DNA of 64,000 nucleotides from Candidatus Binatia bacterium (lineage in GTDB: Bacteria; Desulfobacterota; Binatia; HRBIN30), in contig JAKLJW010000001.1 in NCBI GenBank assembly GCA_023150935.1, positions 1 through 64,000 on the forward strand. Reading direction: 5' to 3'. How positions within the stretch are numbered: the stretch's first letter is position 1; the number at the start of each line of letters is the position of its first letter. Position numbers and translations under genes: made by a program. This document shows positions 20,877 to 30,239 of the stretch, piece after piece. Below the pieces are notes generated by a model. The model was not told where the DNA came from and did not search any database. It was given only the letters and a program-made list of their open reading frames with translations.

Positions 20877-20917
20877 GTGTACGAGTACGTGTACCGCTTC
20901 GCTGAGTACGTGTACGG
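20877..20917. repeat. Inverted remnant of the tandem array
   Basis: GTGTACGAGTACGTGTACCG (20877-20896) and GAGTACGTGTACGG (20904-20917) are built from GTGTACGAGTAC, the reverse complement of the GTACTCGTACAC variant in the upstream array. The two blocks are separated by 64 bases and could pair in a transcript. Confidence 0.7.
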
Positions 20918-21053
20918 AGTGGAAGCCGAACTGCCGATACAGCCGCGAACGTGCGCTCCGCACGCGTAAGGTTACGCGAACACACGCACTCCACCCGCGA
21001 GACCTGCCGGTCGCGGAAGGCCACCTGGAACTCGCGGCGATAGCAGGGGGCAA

Positions 21054-21083
21054 TTGACAGGCGCTGAAATCGTGCGGTACACG
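21054..21083 (+). promoter_or_regulatory. Candidate promoter of the FG-GAP/UnbV lipoprotein gene
   Basis: AATTGACA gives a perfect TTGACA at 21054-21059; after 18 bases TACACG lies at 21078-21083. The pair closely resembles the pyr promoter (TTGACT-17-TACACG). It shows that translation should begin downstream, supporting the ATG at 21135. Confidence 0.55.
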
Positions 21084-21134
21084 CTGGCGTCGCGTCGCCC
21101 ATTGGCGTCGCGAGTGGGGCACTGCTTGGATTCG

Positions 21135-23483
21135 ATGAGCGCGGAGAGGGCTGCAGCACGATCGGCGGCGGAACGGGTAAGCGCTCCGGCCCCGGCAAGG
21201 GCAGGCGGCCCGCGGCGCCGGACCGTGCTGGCGCGGACGGTCGCGGCGTTTCTCGTCCTTGCTACGCTGCCGTTTGTCGGCGGCTGCCTGATGTTTGCCG
21301 GGCGGCACTGGGAGGAAGTTCGCCAGTCGGTCGTCGAGCCCGTCAACTCCTCCATGCACCGCCACCTGCCCCGTGACATCAAGGCGAAGGACAAGACCGC
21401 AATCCTCGCCCATTACGCCACCGATACGGGGACCGGTCTTACGTGGGATGCCGCGACACCGGTCAGCGACGGATTCGCGGAACGGCGCACGCGCTGGTCG
21501 GGACGGTCCGGCCCGGAGCCGATCGGACACCGTTACGACATTCTCCTCGCGCAGTTCCGCGACATCGAAAAGGCCGACCTCCGCATCCATCGGGTGCACT
21601 GGGACCGGCCGTCGCCGCTCGGATATCCCGCCGACTTCCACCTGATCGTGCGCGGGGTGGCGCCAAACGGCGAACGAATGCTCCTCGATCAATGGACCCG
21701 CGTCTGGATCGACCGCCGCAACGACCGCTGGGTGATCGCCGGCGAGGAAGTCCGCAGTCGAGAGACCGTCAGCGCGGCGCAGCCGCGGTTCGAGATCGCA
21801 ACCGAAGCGGCAGGCATCCGCGACGTTCACGAGGTGGAAGGATCGCCGGTGTTTCGGCTCATCGGCGACATGGCCGGCAGCTCGGGTGCGGCGGTGGCCG
21901 ATATCGACTGCGACGGCTTCGAAGATGTTGCCCTGTTGAGCAGTTCGCGGCTCGCGCTTTACCGCAACAGCGGCGACGGCACGTTTTCCGACGCGACGGC
22001 GGCCAGCGACTTTCCTCCACGGCTCGATATCGCGGGAACCGGCCTGGTGTTCTTCGACGCCGACAACGACGGCGATCCGGATCTGTGGATCGTCGGTATT
22101 CGCGGCGAGCGCTTCTACCGCAACGATGGCTGCTCCCGTTTCACCGACGTCTCCGAGAACGCCGGCATCGGACCGAGCGCCTGGTCGAGCATGCCCATCG
22201 TTGCGGACTACGACCGCGATGGCTTCCTCGATGTGTTCGTCGTCCGTATGGGGGATCACGAGAACACGGCGCCGGAGCCGAACTGGGATGCCCGCAACGG
22301 GGTTGGCGACTCGCTGTACCGAAACAACGGCGACGGCACCTTCACCGATGTCTCCGAAGTCGCCGGCATCAGAGAGCCGGGTTGGGGACTCGCCGGCGCG
22401 TGGGGCGACTACAATAACGACGGCTATCCGGACATTTACGTCGGCAACGAATTCGGGACCAACGCTCTGTACCGCAATAACCGCGATGGAACGTTTACCG
22501 ACGTCGCGGCAGTGGCCGGCGCGGAAGACCGCGGTGCGGCGATGGGGATTGCGTGGGGCGACTACGACAACGACGGGGATCAGGACATCTTCGTTTCCAA
22601 CATGTACGCCAACTCGCGGTGGGTGTTGTTCCATCCGGAGTTCCCGCCGCCGGTGCCGTGGTACTTTAGTTGGGTGCCCCGGTCGGACGTCGAAAAGATC
22701 ATCGAGGAGCTTACCCGCGGCAGCTCGTTGCTGCGCAACAACGGCGACGGCACCTTCACCGACGTCAGCGAGGCGGCCGGCGTGCGCGACACGCAATGGG
22801 GGTGGGGCGCGGAGTTCCTCGACTACAATAACGACGGCCGGCTCGACATTTACGCCAGCAACGGGTTCATCACGGGGGACCTCCCCGACGATATATGACT
22901 GGACATGTTCGACGGCGTCGGTCGACGCCGCGACCAGAGGACCGGGCAACTGGTGAGCATCGGTGAGCACAGCCTCAACGGCATGGAGCGCGACTATCTT
23001 CTGCGCAACAACGGCGACGGTACGTTCGTAGACGTCGCCTACGTCAACGCCGCCGACCGGATCGAGGACGGGCGCGGGGTGTCGATCGTCGATTACGATC
23101 AGGATGGGCAGGTCGACGTCGTCCTGCGGAACTATCGGCAGCCGGCGCAACTGCTGCACAATCGCGGTGGATCCGGCCACTGGCTGGAGATCGACCTGGA
23201 GGGCACGCGCAGCAACCGCGACGCCGTCGGCGCCCGAATTACGGTAGCGGCCGGAGGGAAGCGGCAGACTCGCGAGGTGCGGGCCGGCTCGGCGTATCTT
23301 TCGGCGTCGTCGTTGGTCCAGCACTTCGGACTCGGCAAGGCGGATCGCGCCGATGAAGTTCGCATCGACTGGCCCTCCGGCGAGGTGACGCTCCTGTTCG
23401 ATACCGTGGCCGATCGCCGCCTCTTTGTACGCGAGGGGGATACTCGGGCCACCACGGCGGGAGTGCCCATGACCTGGCGGTAG
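21135..23483 (+). pseudogene. FG-GAP/VCBS repeat and ASPIC/UnbV-domain lipoprotein, interrupted by one in-frame TGA
   Basis: Encodes a CRTAC1-like secreted beta-propeller protein. From the ATG at 21135 there is an N-terminal membrane segment ending in a lipobox-like VGGC, a beta-rich domain, then at least five FG-GAP/VCBS blades with calcium-type loops (ADIDCDGFED, DADNDGDPD, DYNNDGYPD, DYDNDGDQD, DYNNDGRLD) and repeated RNNGDGTFTDVSE. The frame stops at TGA 22896-22898, but the same frame continues at once (LDMFDGVG) through another RNNGDGTF and a full ASPIC/UnbV domain (LEGTRSNRDAVGARI, HFGLG) to a stop at 23481-23483. Only one base need differ (TGG, Trp) to make it whole. It may be a nonsense mutation, readthrough or recoding; see the hairpin entry. 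Confidence 0.85.
22909..22933 (+). other. Hairpin 3' of the in-frame TGA, SECIS-like geometry
   Basis: CGGCGTC (22913-22919) and GACGCCG (22924-22930) form a perfect 7-bp stem closed by the loop GGTC. The stem extends by three more pairs (TCG/CGA) past a single bulged A at 22912. The loop begins 21 bases after the TGA. Bacterial SECIS elements are hairpins a short distance 3' of UGA, often with GGU in the apical loop, so the geometry is compatible, but GC-rich DNA yields such hairpins by chance. Confidence 0.3.
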
Positions 23484-23499
23484 TCTCAAGACGCTGAAA

Positions 23500-24126
23500 A
23501 TGTGGTGCCCTCCGCGGGGGGCTGACGCCCGAACAGAAAAGAACCAGGCGGCGGGGAAATATGCCGACTGCCGGATCCCGAACGTCAACGAGCTGCAGAG
23601 TCTCGTCAACTACGGCGCGTCGTATCCTTCGGTGCACGGTGCCTTCAACTCGAGTTGCACGGCCGGTTGCACGGTCGACGGGGTCGGCGGGCCGGTGTGC
23701 AGCTGCACCGCTTCGGGCAACTACTGGTCGTCTACTACGTATCAGAACACCCCGGGCAACGCGTGGCACGTCTACTTCGGCAATGGGGAAGCGGACGCGA
23801 ACAATAAGTCCACCAGCCCCTATGTCCGTGCCGTGCGTGGGTACGCGCGCGCACGCCACGTTTATGGGGCGACTGGCTTGAGCCCGGCGATTCATCGTCG
23901 GGTCAGGGATCTCGGCTCGGCGGGAGCCTCGCCATCCAAATCCGACTTCTTTGCGCCATCCGCGCTCCGCTGCAATTGCAAATCAGCGCTCCCAGAGGAT
24001 CTGCGCCGCCTCCAACGGCACCATCGCGGCCGGGTGAGCGGGGACGACGCGGGCCGTGTAATCGTTCGGCGAGCGGTCCGCCGCCACGTCGCCGGAATAG
24101 AGAAACGCGTTGGTGGCCCCCGTTAG
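23500..24126 (+). pseudogene. Lcl C-terminal (DUF1566) domain fragment
   Basis: Residues from about 20 to 115 match the DUF1566/Lcl C-terminal-domain pattern (RIPNVNELQSLVNYG, NYWSSTTYQN, GNAWHVYF, YVRAVRG). In this family the domain normally follows an N-terminal export or repeat region, which is absent: the frame starts abruptly at ATG 23500, 17 bases after the FG-GAP gene, with no signal peptide. Past VRAVRG the sequence is Arg-rich readthrough that overlaps the convergent glgP gene by 144 bases, so the natural end is probably lost too. Extra cysteines (CTAGC, CSC) sit in the middle. Most likely a decaying remnant of a surface or adhesin-like gene. Confidence 0.6.
23914..23933. repeat. Fragment of palindromic repeat (related to 44532-44551)
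   Basis: GGCTCGGCGGGAGCCTCGCC is self-complementary in part (GGCTC/GAGCC) and almost identical to one arm of the large inverted repeat at 44491-44556. It lies between the DUF1566 fragment and the glgP stop. Confidence 0.6.
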
Positions 24127-26505
24127 CGCCGCGCCGCGCTGCAATGGCACGCGCACCGGGGCGCCGCCGTCGAGGCCTTCCGCGTACAACTCGATCGCCA
24201 CGCTGCCGGCGTCGACGTCGCCGAGATAGACGTGAATGTCGAACCGATGCCGGTTCTTGGCCGTATTGACGCGGACGTCCCCGAACCTCAAGGTGCCCCA
24301 GCGCTGAGCCAGGGTTCGTGACCAGCGCAGGATCTCGGCGCCGAGCCGGCCCTTATCGGCGGCTCGGCCCGCGTACGCCTGCGCCGCGGCCAGGTAGTGC
24401 TTCTCCGTGTACTCGCGCACGGCCCGGTTGGTCGAGAACCGGGGCGTAAGACGCGCCATGCTGGCGCGCATCTTTGCCACCCAACCAGCCGGAATACCGT
24501 CGCCGTTGCGCGTGTAGAACAGGGGCACCACTTCGGTTTCGAGGAGTCGGTACAGGGTCTCGGCCTCGGCGGCATCCCACGCCGGATCGTCGCCGTGCTC
24601 CTTGCCGTCGCCCAGCGCCCAGCCGAACTCCGGCGCGTACGCCTCCGCCCACCAACCGTCGAGCTCGGAAAAGTTGAGGCCGCCGTTAACCAGCACCTTC
24701 ATGCCGCTCGTACCGCACGCTTCCCACGGCCGCCGCGGGTTGTTCAGCCAGAGATCGACCCCCTGCACCAGGTTCTCGGTGACCGACATGTCGTAGTCGG
24801 CGACGAACGCAACGTGGCGCGCGACTGCCGGATCGCGTGTGAACTGCACCCACTGCCGCACGAGCGCTTTGCCCGGTTCGTCCTGGGGATGCGCTTTGCC
24901 CGCAACGACGATTTGCACCGGCATCTTGGGGTTGGTGAGCAGGCGCATCAGCCTCTGCGGGTCGCGCAGCAGCAGATTCGGCCGCTTGTAGGTCGCAAAA
25001 CGCCGGGCAAAGCCGATGGTGAGCGCGTCGGGGTCGAAGATCTGCTCGGTTTCTCCGACCTCGCGTGCGGAGGCTCCGGCGGCGGCGAATTGCCGCGCGA
25101 GTCGCTGCCGGGTCCAGCGTACGAGGTCCCGGCGGCCGTTGGAGCGGAGCTGCCAGAGTTCGGCGTCGGTGGCCTTCTGGAAGTCCTGCTCGACTTTCGG
25201 CATTCCCTCGAGCCAACGCGCCTGACCGCAACGCTTCGTCCACAGGGCGTCAGCCGCGGCCGAATCCCAGGTCGGGGCATGGACGCCGTTGGTCACCGCG
25301 CCGACGGGCACCTCCGCCACCGGCCAGCGCGGAAAGAGCGGGGCGAACAGGCCGCGACTGACGACGCCGTGAAGCTCGCTGACGCCGTTGACTGCGCCAC
25401 TCGCCCGGATCGCCAGATAAGCCATGTTGAAGGACTCCGAAACATCCGCCGGGTTACCCCGCCCGAGCGCCAGCACGGCGTCCACGCCGATGCCGAGATC
25501 GTCTGCGTACGGCGACATGTAGGTGCGGAACAACCCGGGCTCGAAGCGATCGAACCCGGCAGGTACGGCGGTGTGAGTCGTGAACAGATTGCCCGCGCGG
25601 GTGACGACCAGCGCGACGTCGAAGGGCTGTTGGTTCGCGCGCATGAAGTCGCGCGCGCGCTCGAGCACCGCGAAGGCTGCGTGCCCTTCGTTCAGATGAC
25701 ACACGATTGGGTCGACGCCGATCGCGCGCAGCAGCCGCCAGCCGCCGATGCCGAGGACCATTTCTTGTTGCAGCCGCAGCTCGGGGCCGCCCCCGTAGAG
25801 TTCGCTGGTGATACCGCGGTCCGCGGGCAGATTCGCGGGGTCGTTGCTGTCGAGCAGGTACAGTCGGGCACGGCCCACACGCACCTCCCAGGTGCGCAAC
25901 CACAACTTGCGCCCGGGCAGGTCGATGCTCAGCCGCAGCCACTCGCCGTCGGTGCGCACCGGCACCACCGGCATCTGTACGGGATCGTTGTGCGGGTAAA
26001 GGGCCTGCTGCCCGCCGTCCCGGTCGAGCACCTGGCGGAAGTACCCCTGCTGATAGAGCAGTCCGACGCCATGAACCGGCACGCCGAGATCGCTGGCCGC
26101 CTTAAGCTGGTCGCCGGCGACGTTGCCGAGGCCGCCGGAGTAGATCGGTAGCGCTTCGGTCAGCATGAACTCCATGCAGAAGTACGCCACCGCCCCGAGC
26201 GGCGGTTGCGGATGCGCCGCCTGGAACCATGCCGGCGCCTGCAGCACCTGCCGGTAGGCCTCGAGAATCGCGCGACCGAGCTTCTGCACTTTCGGGTCCG
26301 CTGCCAGTTCCTTGAGTCTCGATTCGGACACCGTCTGCAGAATCAGCCAGGGGTTGCGCGTGAGCGCCCACACCTCCGGATCGATCAGCTTCCAGAGTTC
26401 GTCCGCCGAGTGAATCCAGTACCAGCGCGTATCCAGGGCCAGCTCGGCAAGGAATTCGATTCCCTTGACCGGGGGCAGCAAGTATCGGAATCCCTCTTCA
26501 GCCAT
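23983..26505 (-). CDS. glgP: Alpha-glucan phosphorylase (GlgP family)
   Basis: PLP-dependent phosphorylase that releases glucose-1-phosphate from alpha-1,4-glucans such as glycogen or maltodextrin. The 840-residue protein belongs to the alpha-glucan phosphorylase group with an N-terminal DUF3417-like domain (LPPVKGIEFLAELALDTRWYW). Typical motifs are VAYFCMEFMLTEALPIYSGGLG, VCHLNEGHAAF, FARRFATYKR and the PLP-lysine segment EACGTSGMK with Lys603. The ATG at 26505 has AGGGAGG upstream; the frame is open earlier but overlaps the divergent promoter. It is divergent from a small lipoprotein and 6-phosphogluconolactonase, consistent with sugar-phosphate metabolism. Confidence 0.95.
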   Translation of the reverse strand: MAEEGFRYLLPPVKGIEFLAELALDTRWYWIHSADELWKLIDPEVWALTRNPWLILQTVSESRLKELAADPKVQKLGRAILEAYRQVLQAPAWFQAAHPQPPLGAVAYFCMEFMLTEALPIYSGGLGNVAGDQLKAASDLGVPVHGVGLLYQQGYFRQVLDRDGGQQALYPHNDPVQMPVVPVRTDGEWLRLSIDLPGRKLWLRTWEVRVGRARLYLLDSNDPANLPADRGITSELYGGGPELRLQQEMVLGIGGWRLLRAIGVDPIVCHLNEGHAAFAVLERARDFMRANQQPFDVALVVTRAGNLFTTHTAVPAGFDRFEPGLFRTYMSPYADDLGIGVDAVLALGRGNPADVSESFNMAYLAIRASGAVNGVSELHGVVSRGLFAPLFPRWPVAEVPVGAVTNGVHAPTWDSAAADALWTKRCGQARWLEGMPKVEQDFQKATDAELWQLRSNGRRDLVRWTRQRLARQFAAAGASAREVGETEQIFDPDALTIGFARRFATYKRPNLLLRDPQRLMRLLTNPKMPVQIVVAGKAHPQDEPGKALVRQWVQFTRDPAVARHVAFVADYDMSVTENLVQGVDLWLNNPRRPWEACGTSGMKVLVNGGLNFSELDGWWAEAYAPEFGWALGDGKEHGDDPAWDAAEAETLYRLLETEVVPLFYTRNGDGIPAGWVAKMRASMARLTPRFSTNRAVREYTEKHYLAAAQAYAGRAADKGRLGAEILRWSRTLAQRWGTLRFGDVRVNTAKNRHRFDIHVYLGDVDAGSVAIELYAEGLDGGAPVRVPLQRGAALTGATNAFLYSGDVAADRSPNDYTARVVPAHPAAMVPLEAAQILWER

Positions 26506-26559
26506 CGTGTCCTCCCTCTCTGCCTCGACCCCCACAGTGGACCGTGGGACAGCCGCAAG

Positions 26560-26589
26560 TTGGACTCCACTGCTGCCCCGATGTACAGT
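26560..26589 (+). promoter_or_regulatory. Candidate promoter of the small lipoprotein/pgl genes
   Basis: TTGGAC at 26560-26565, an 18-base spacer and TACAGT at 26584-26589 lie upstream of the lipoprotein gene in the 140-base region divergent from glgP. The -10 resembles the TACACG of other candidate promoters in this window. Confidence 0.45.
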
Positions 26590-26645
26590 CTTTGTCGGAT
26601 CTTGCAAGCTGCGGAGCACGGACAACGAGGAGGAGGACGGCGACG

Positions 26646-27041
26646 ATGTACGGCAGGTCGATAACAACGGGCGTAGTGCTGGTGGTGGCCGCGGCCGTGC
26701 TGGCGGCAGGGTGCAGTGCGATCCGGCGCAGCGAAGCGGAGAGCACGGAGGAGATCCTTGCCGCGGCGGGCTTCACGATGCAGGTCGCCGACGACCCGAC
26801 CGAAGCGGCGAAACTGGAAGCCCTCGACCCGCCGCTCAAACTGATCTCGCGCGTCAAGGATGGGAAGGTGGTTTACACATACGCCGACCCTTACAACTGC
26901 AAATGCGTCTACGTCGGAACCGAGGCCCAGTACCAGCAGTACCGCCGTCTCGCCCTGCAAAAGCAGATCGCCGACGAACAGCTCGAAGCCGCCGAAGCCG
27001 CCGAGAGCGCGGCGACGATGGGTCCGTGGTGGTGGTGGTAA
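26646..27041 (+). CDS. Small hypothetical lipoprotein ending in a Trp run
   Basis: A 131-residue protein with a type II signal peptide: a short basic start, hydrophobic stretch VVLVVAAAVLA and lipobox LAAGC with lipidated Cys23. The mature part has a charged region, a Tyr/Cys-containing stretch (YTYADPYNCKCVYVG), a coiled-coil-prone segment (QKQIADEQLEAAEAAE) and ends MGPWWWW. I do not recognise a family. An AGGAGGAGG-like site about 10 bases upstream marks the ATG at 26646. The 6-phosphogluconolactonase gene starts 25 bases later and may be co-transcribed. Confidence 0.8.
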   Translation: MYGRSITTGVVLVVAAAVLAAGCSAIRRSEAESTEEILAAAGFTMQVADDPTEAAKLEALDPPLKLISRVKDGKVVYTYADPYNCKCVYVGTEAQYQQYRRLALQKQIADEQLEAAEAAESAATMGPWWWW

Positions 27042-27066
27042 TAGTCGGCCGCGCGTCAGCCAAACC

Positions 27067-27795
27067 ATGACGGCGCCGTTCGAGATCGTCGTCGACGGGC
27101 CGGCGGCGCTCGCCGAGGTCTTTTGCGAGCGGTTCACGGCGGCCGCCGCAGCGGCGGTCGCGGAGCGCGGGCGCTTCACCATCGCGCTTCCCGGCGGTTC
27201 CGTGGCGCAGACCTTCTTCCCACCCCTCGCGCACGCGCAGGTCGATTGGCGCAGCGTGCAGGTCGTCTGGGGCGACGAGCGCGCGGTGCCGCCCGACGAT
27301 CCGGAGTCGAACTTCGGAGCGGCCCGCGCGGCGTTGCTTGACCGCGTTCCGATCCCCGCTGCGAACATCCATCGCATGGCCGCCGAGGCGGCGGATATGG
27401 ACGCCGCGGCCGCCGCGTACGGGCGCGATCTGCGCGGCCTGCTGGGCTCGCCGCCGCGCCTGGACATTGCTCTCCTCGGGGTTGGACCCGAGGGGCACGT
27501 CTGCTCGTTGTTTCCGGGCCATGCCGCGCTGACCGAGCAAGACGCCTGGGTGGTGGCCGTGCACGATTCGCCCAAACCTCCACCGCAACGCTTGACCCTC
27601 ACGCTGCCGGCGTTGTGCACCGCCGCGCTCGTTTGTGTCGCGGCCTTCGGGGCCGCGAAGGCGACGGCCTTGTGCGAGGCTATCGAGTCGCCGGCCTCCA
27701 CGCTTCCGGTGGCGTTGGCGGCACGCGGTGGCCGGCACGCCCTGTTTCTGCTGGATGCCGCCGCGGCCAGCCGGCTAAGTGCTCCGGTTCATTAG
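27067..27795 (+). CDS. pgl: 6-phosphogluconolactonase
   Basis: Hydrolyses 6-phosphogluconolactone in the oxidative pentose phosphate pathway. The 242-residue protein matches the DevB/Pgl family: LPGGSVAQTFF (phosphate loop), VVWGDERAVPPDDPESN, and LGVGPEGHVCSLFPGH with the catalytic His region. The ATG at 27067 gives the standard length; upstream frame overlaps the lipoprotein gene. No glucose-6-phosphate dehydrogenase is adjacent, which differs from the common zwf-pgl pairing. The stop codon is followed within 16 bases by a palindromic dispersed repeat. Confidence 0.92.
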   Translation: MTAPFEIVVDGPAALAEVFCERFTAAAAAAVAERGRFTIALPGGSVAQTFFPPLAHAQVDWRSVQVVWGDERAVPPDDPESNFGAARAALLDRVPIPAANIHRMAAEAADMDAAAAAYGRDLRGLLGSPPRLDIALLGVGPEGHVCSLFPGHAALTEQDAWVVAVHDSPKPPPQRLTLTLPALCTAALVCVAAFGAAKATALCEAIESPASTLPVALAARGGRHALFLLDAAAASRLSAPVH

Positions 27796-27810
27796 TCCGG
27801 CGACGTATTT

Positions 27811-27930
27811 CGTTCGTCCCGAGTAGCGCCATCTTTTCGGCGGCGTATCGAGGGGCGGGGCCGCAAAGCCGCTCGCCAGGCTGCCCCTCGATACGCCCCT
27901 GAGAAAACGGGGCTACTCGGGGCGAACGGG
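27811..27930. repeat. Palindromic dispersed element (about 120 bp), copy 2
   Basis: Outer arms CGTTCGTCCCGAGTAGCGCC (27811-27830) and its near-complement at 27911-27930 enclose inner arms GGCGTATCGAGGGGC (27842-27856) and GCCCCTCGATACGCC (27883-27897). The whole could fold into a long cruciform or RNA hairpin. The same arrangement occurs at 44709-44818 and a truncated piece at 76-105. There is no coding capacity; it resembles a MITE or large REP-type element. The 398-base gap before folD holds this element, its flank, and a 27-codon fragment. Confidence 0.85.
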
Positions 27931-27972
27931 AAGCGTCGTACGGAATACGTCGCCGTAATTGTGCCCATCACT
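27919..27972. repeat. Repeat flank shared with 87-140
   Basis: This 54-base stretch aligns without gaps to 87-140 with about six differences and overlaps the right arm of the palindromic element. It shows that the repeat unit extends past the palindrome to GTGCCCATCACT. Confidence 0.8.
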
Positions 27973-27998
27973 AGTAAGTAACCGTTGACTCTCGCTTC

Positions 27999-28082
27999 GT
28001 GCCGAACGTGAACGTCGACGTCCCGTTGTCTTTGCTGGGCATCCTGGACGTCGGGCAGGTGTTGCGGCTGAACGACGACTGA
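27999..28082 (+). pseudogene. Short unidentified reading-frame fragment (27 codons)
   Basis: From GTG 27999 the frame reads PNVNVDVPLSLLGILDVGQ and ends RLNDD. The composition is protein-like (alternating hydrophobic residues) and unlike the repeat flanking it, but I do not recognise it and see no ribosome-binding site. It may be the tail of a gene destroyed by repeat insertion, or chance. Confidence 0.25.
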
Positions 28083-28193
28083 CCGGGGGAGCATCGGTCG
28101 ACTTTCGATGACGGCGCGGCGGGGTCTGCGACGGGGGGCGACCGGACGGGGGCCGGATTTACAACCCGCGAGGCATCGACTAATCCGACGGCC

Positions 28194-29057
28194 GTGGGCG
28201 CGATCATCGACGGCAAGGCGGTTGCCGCGCAGGTGCGCGAGGAAGTGCGGCGCGACGTCGCGGCTTTCCGCGCGGCGTTCGATTCTGCCCCCAGCCTCGC
28301 CACCGTGCTCGTTGGCCAGGACGCCGCTTCGGCGACCTACGTGCGCAGCAAACGCAAGGCGTGCTCGGAGGTCGGCATCGCCTCGGTGCCGCACGAGTTG
28401 CCCGCCCGCGCCACGCAGGCAGAGCTGGACAGCCTGGTCCGCAGTCTCAACGCGCGCAGCGACGTGCACGGCATCCTCGTGCAACTGCCGCTGCCGGCGC
28501 ATCTGAACACCCACGCGGTGCTGGCGACGATCGACCCGGACAAGGACGTCGACGGCCTGCACCCGATCAACCAGGCCCGCCTCTTGATGGGCGAGGACGG
28601 TTTGCGCCCCTGCACGCCGCTCGGCGTGATGCGATTGATTGCCACCACCGGGACTGCGTTAGAGGGCGCGCAGGCCTTGGTCATCGGCCGCAGCAACCTG
28701 GTCGGTAAACCCGTCGCGCTCATGCTGCTCGAGGAGCACGCGACGGTCACCATCTGCCACTCCCGCACTCGCCACCTCGACCGGGAGGTGGGGCGCGCCG
28801 ATGTGGTCGTGGCGGCCATCGGACGTCCCGGGCTGATCGACGGCGCCTGGATTCGGCCGGGCAGCGTCGTCATCGACGTCGGAATTAACCGTCTGTCCGA
28901 CGGGCGACTCACCGGCGACGTCGACTTCGCCGGCGCCCGCGAGCGTGCCGGCTTCATCACCCCCGTACCGGGCGGCGTCGGTCCGATGACCGTCGCCATG
29001 CTGCTGCGCAACACCCTGGCGGCAGCGCACCGGCAGGCCGCAGCCCATGGCGAATGA
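28194..29057 (+). CDS. folD: Bifunctional methylenetetrahydrofolate dehydrogenase/cyclohydrolase
   Basis: Interconverts 5,10-methylene-THF and 10-formyl-THF through methenyl-THF. The 287-residue protein has the FolD pattern: the catalytic YXXXK (Tyr49, Lys53 in [13 protein letters not shown]), [27 protein letters not shown], the nucleotide-binding [15 protein letters not shown] and the C-terminal [16 protein letters not shown]. It starts with GTG at 28194. It heads a run with gcvT, gcvH, gcvPA and gcvPB, so methylene-THF made by glycine cleavage can be oxidised directly by the product. Confidence 0.96.
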   Translation: MGAIIDGKAVAAQVREEVRRDVAAFRAAFDSAPSLATVLVGQDAASATYVRSKRKACSEVGIASVPHELPARATQAELDSLVRSLNARSDVHGILVQLPLPAHLNTHAVLATIDPDKDVDGLHPINQARLLMGEDGLRPCTPLGVMRLIATTGTALEGAQALVIGRSNLVGKPVALMLLEEHATVTICHSRTRHLDREVGRADVVVAAIGRPGLIDGAWIRPGSVVIDVGINRLSDGRLTGDVDFAGARERAGFITPVPGGVGPMTVAMLLRNTLAAAHRQAAAHGE

Positions 29058-29144
29058 ACTGGCGACGCCCGTGGCTCGTTATTCGTCGTGTGGCGGTCGC
29101 TTCGCGACCGTCGCCTGCCGCCTCTCAACTCTCGACTCCCGACT

Positions 29145-30236
<1,092 letters not shown>

Positions 30237-30239
30237 GAG

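Noticed and set aside
20711..20917. CRISPR array
   Set aside because: Repeats are directly adjacent, 18 bases, with no spacers and no cas genes.
20591..20969. Small frames rich in YEYVN or SYSFT across the tandem array
   Set aside because: They are products of an 18-base repeat that is open in all frames; the low-complexity translation has no independent coding evidence.
20619..23609. Long minus-strand frame of about 996 codons opposite the FG-GAP gene, including the repetitive RVRERV segment
   Set aside because: Antisense of FG-GAP repeats plus the tandem array; no domain, no ribosome-binding site, and it spans a clear promoter and another gene's coding strand.
20567..24126. Diversity-generating retroelement, suggested by the DUF1566 core and repeats
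   Set aside because: No reverse transcriptase, accessory gene or template/variable repeat pair with A-specific changes is present in the window.
29058..29144. Glycine riboswitch before gcvT
   Set aside because: Only 87 bases separate folD and gcvT, and I see none of the conserved aptamer helices.
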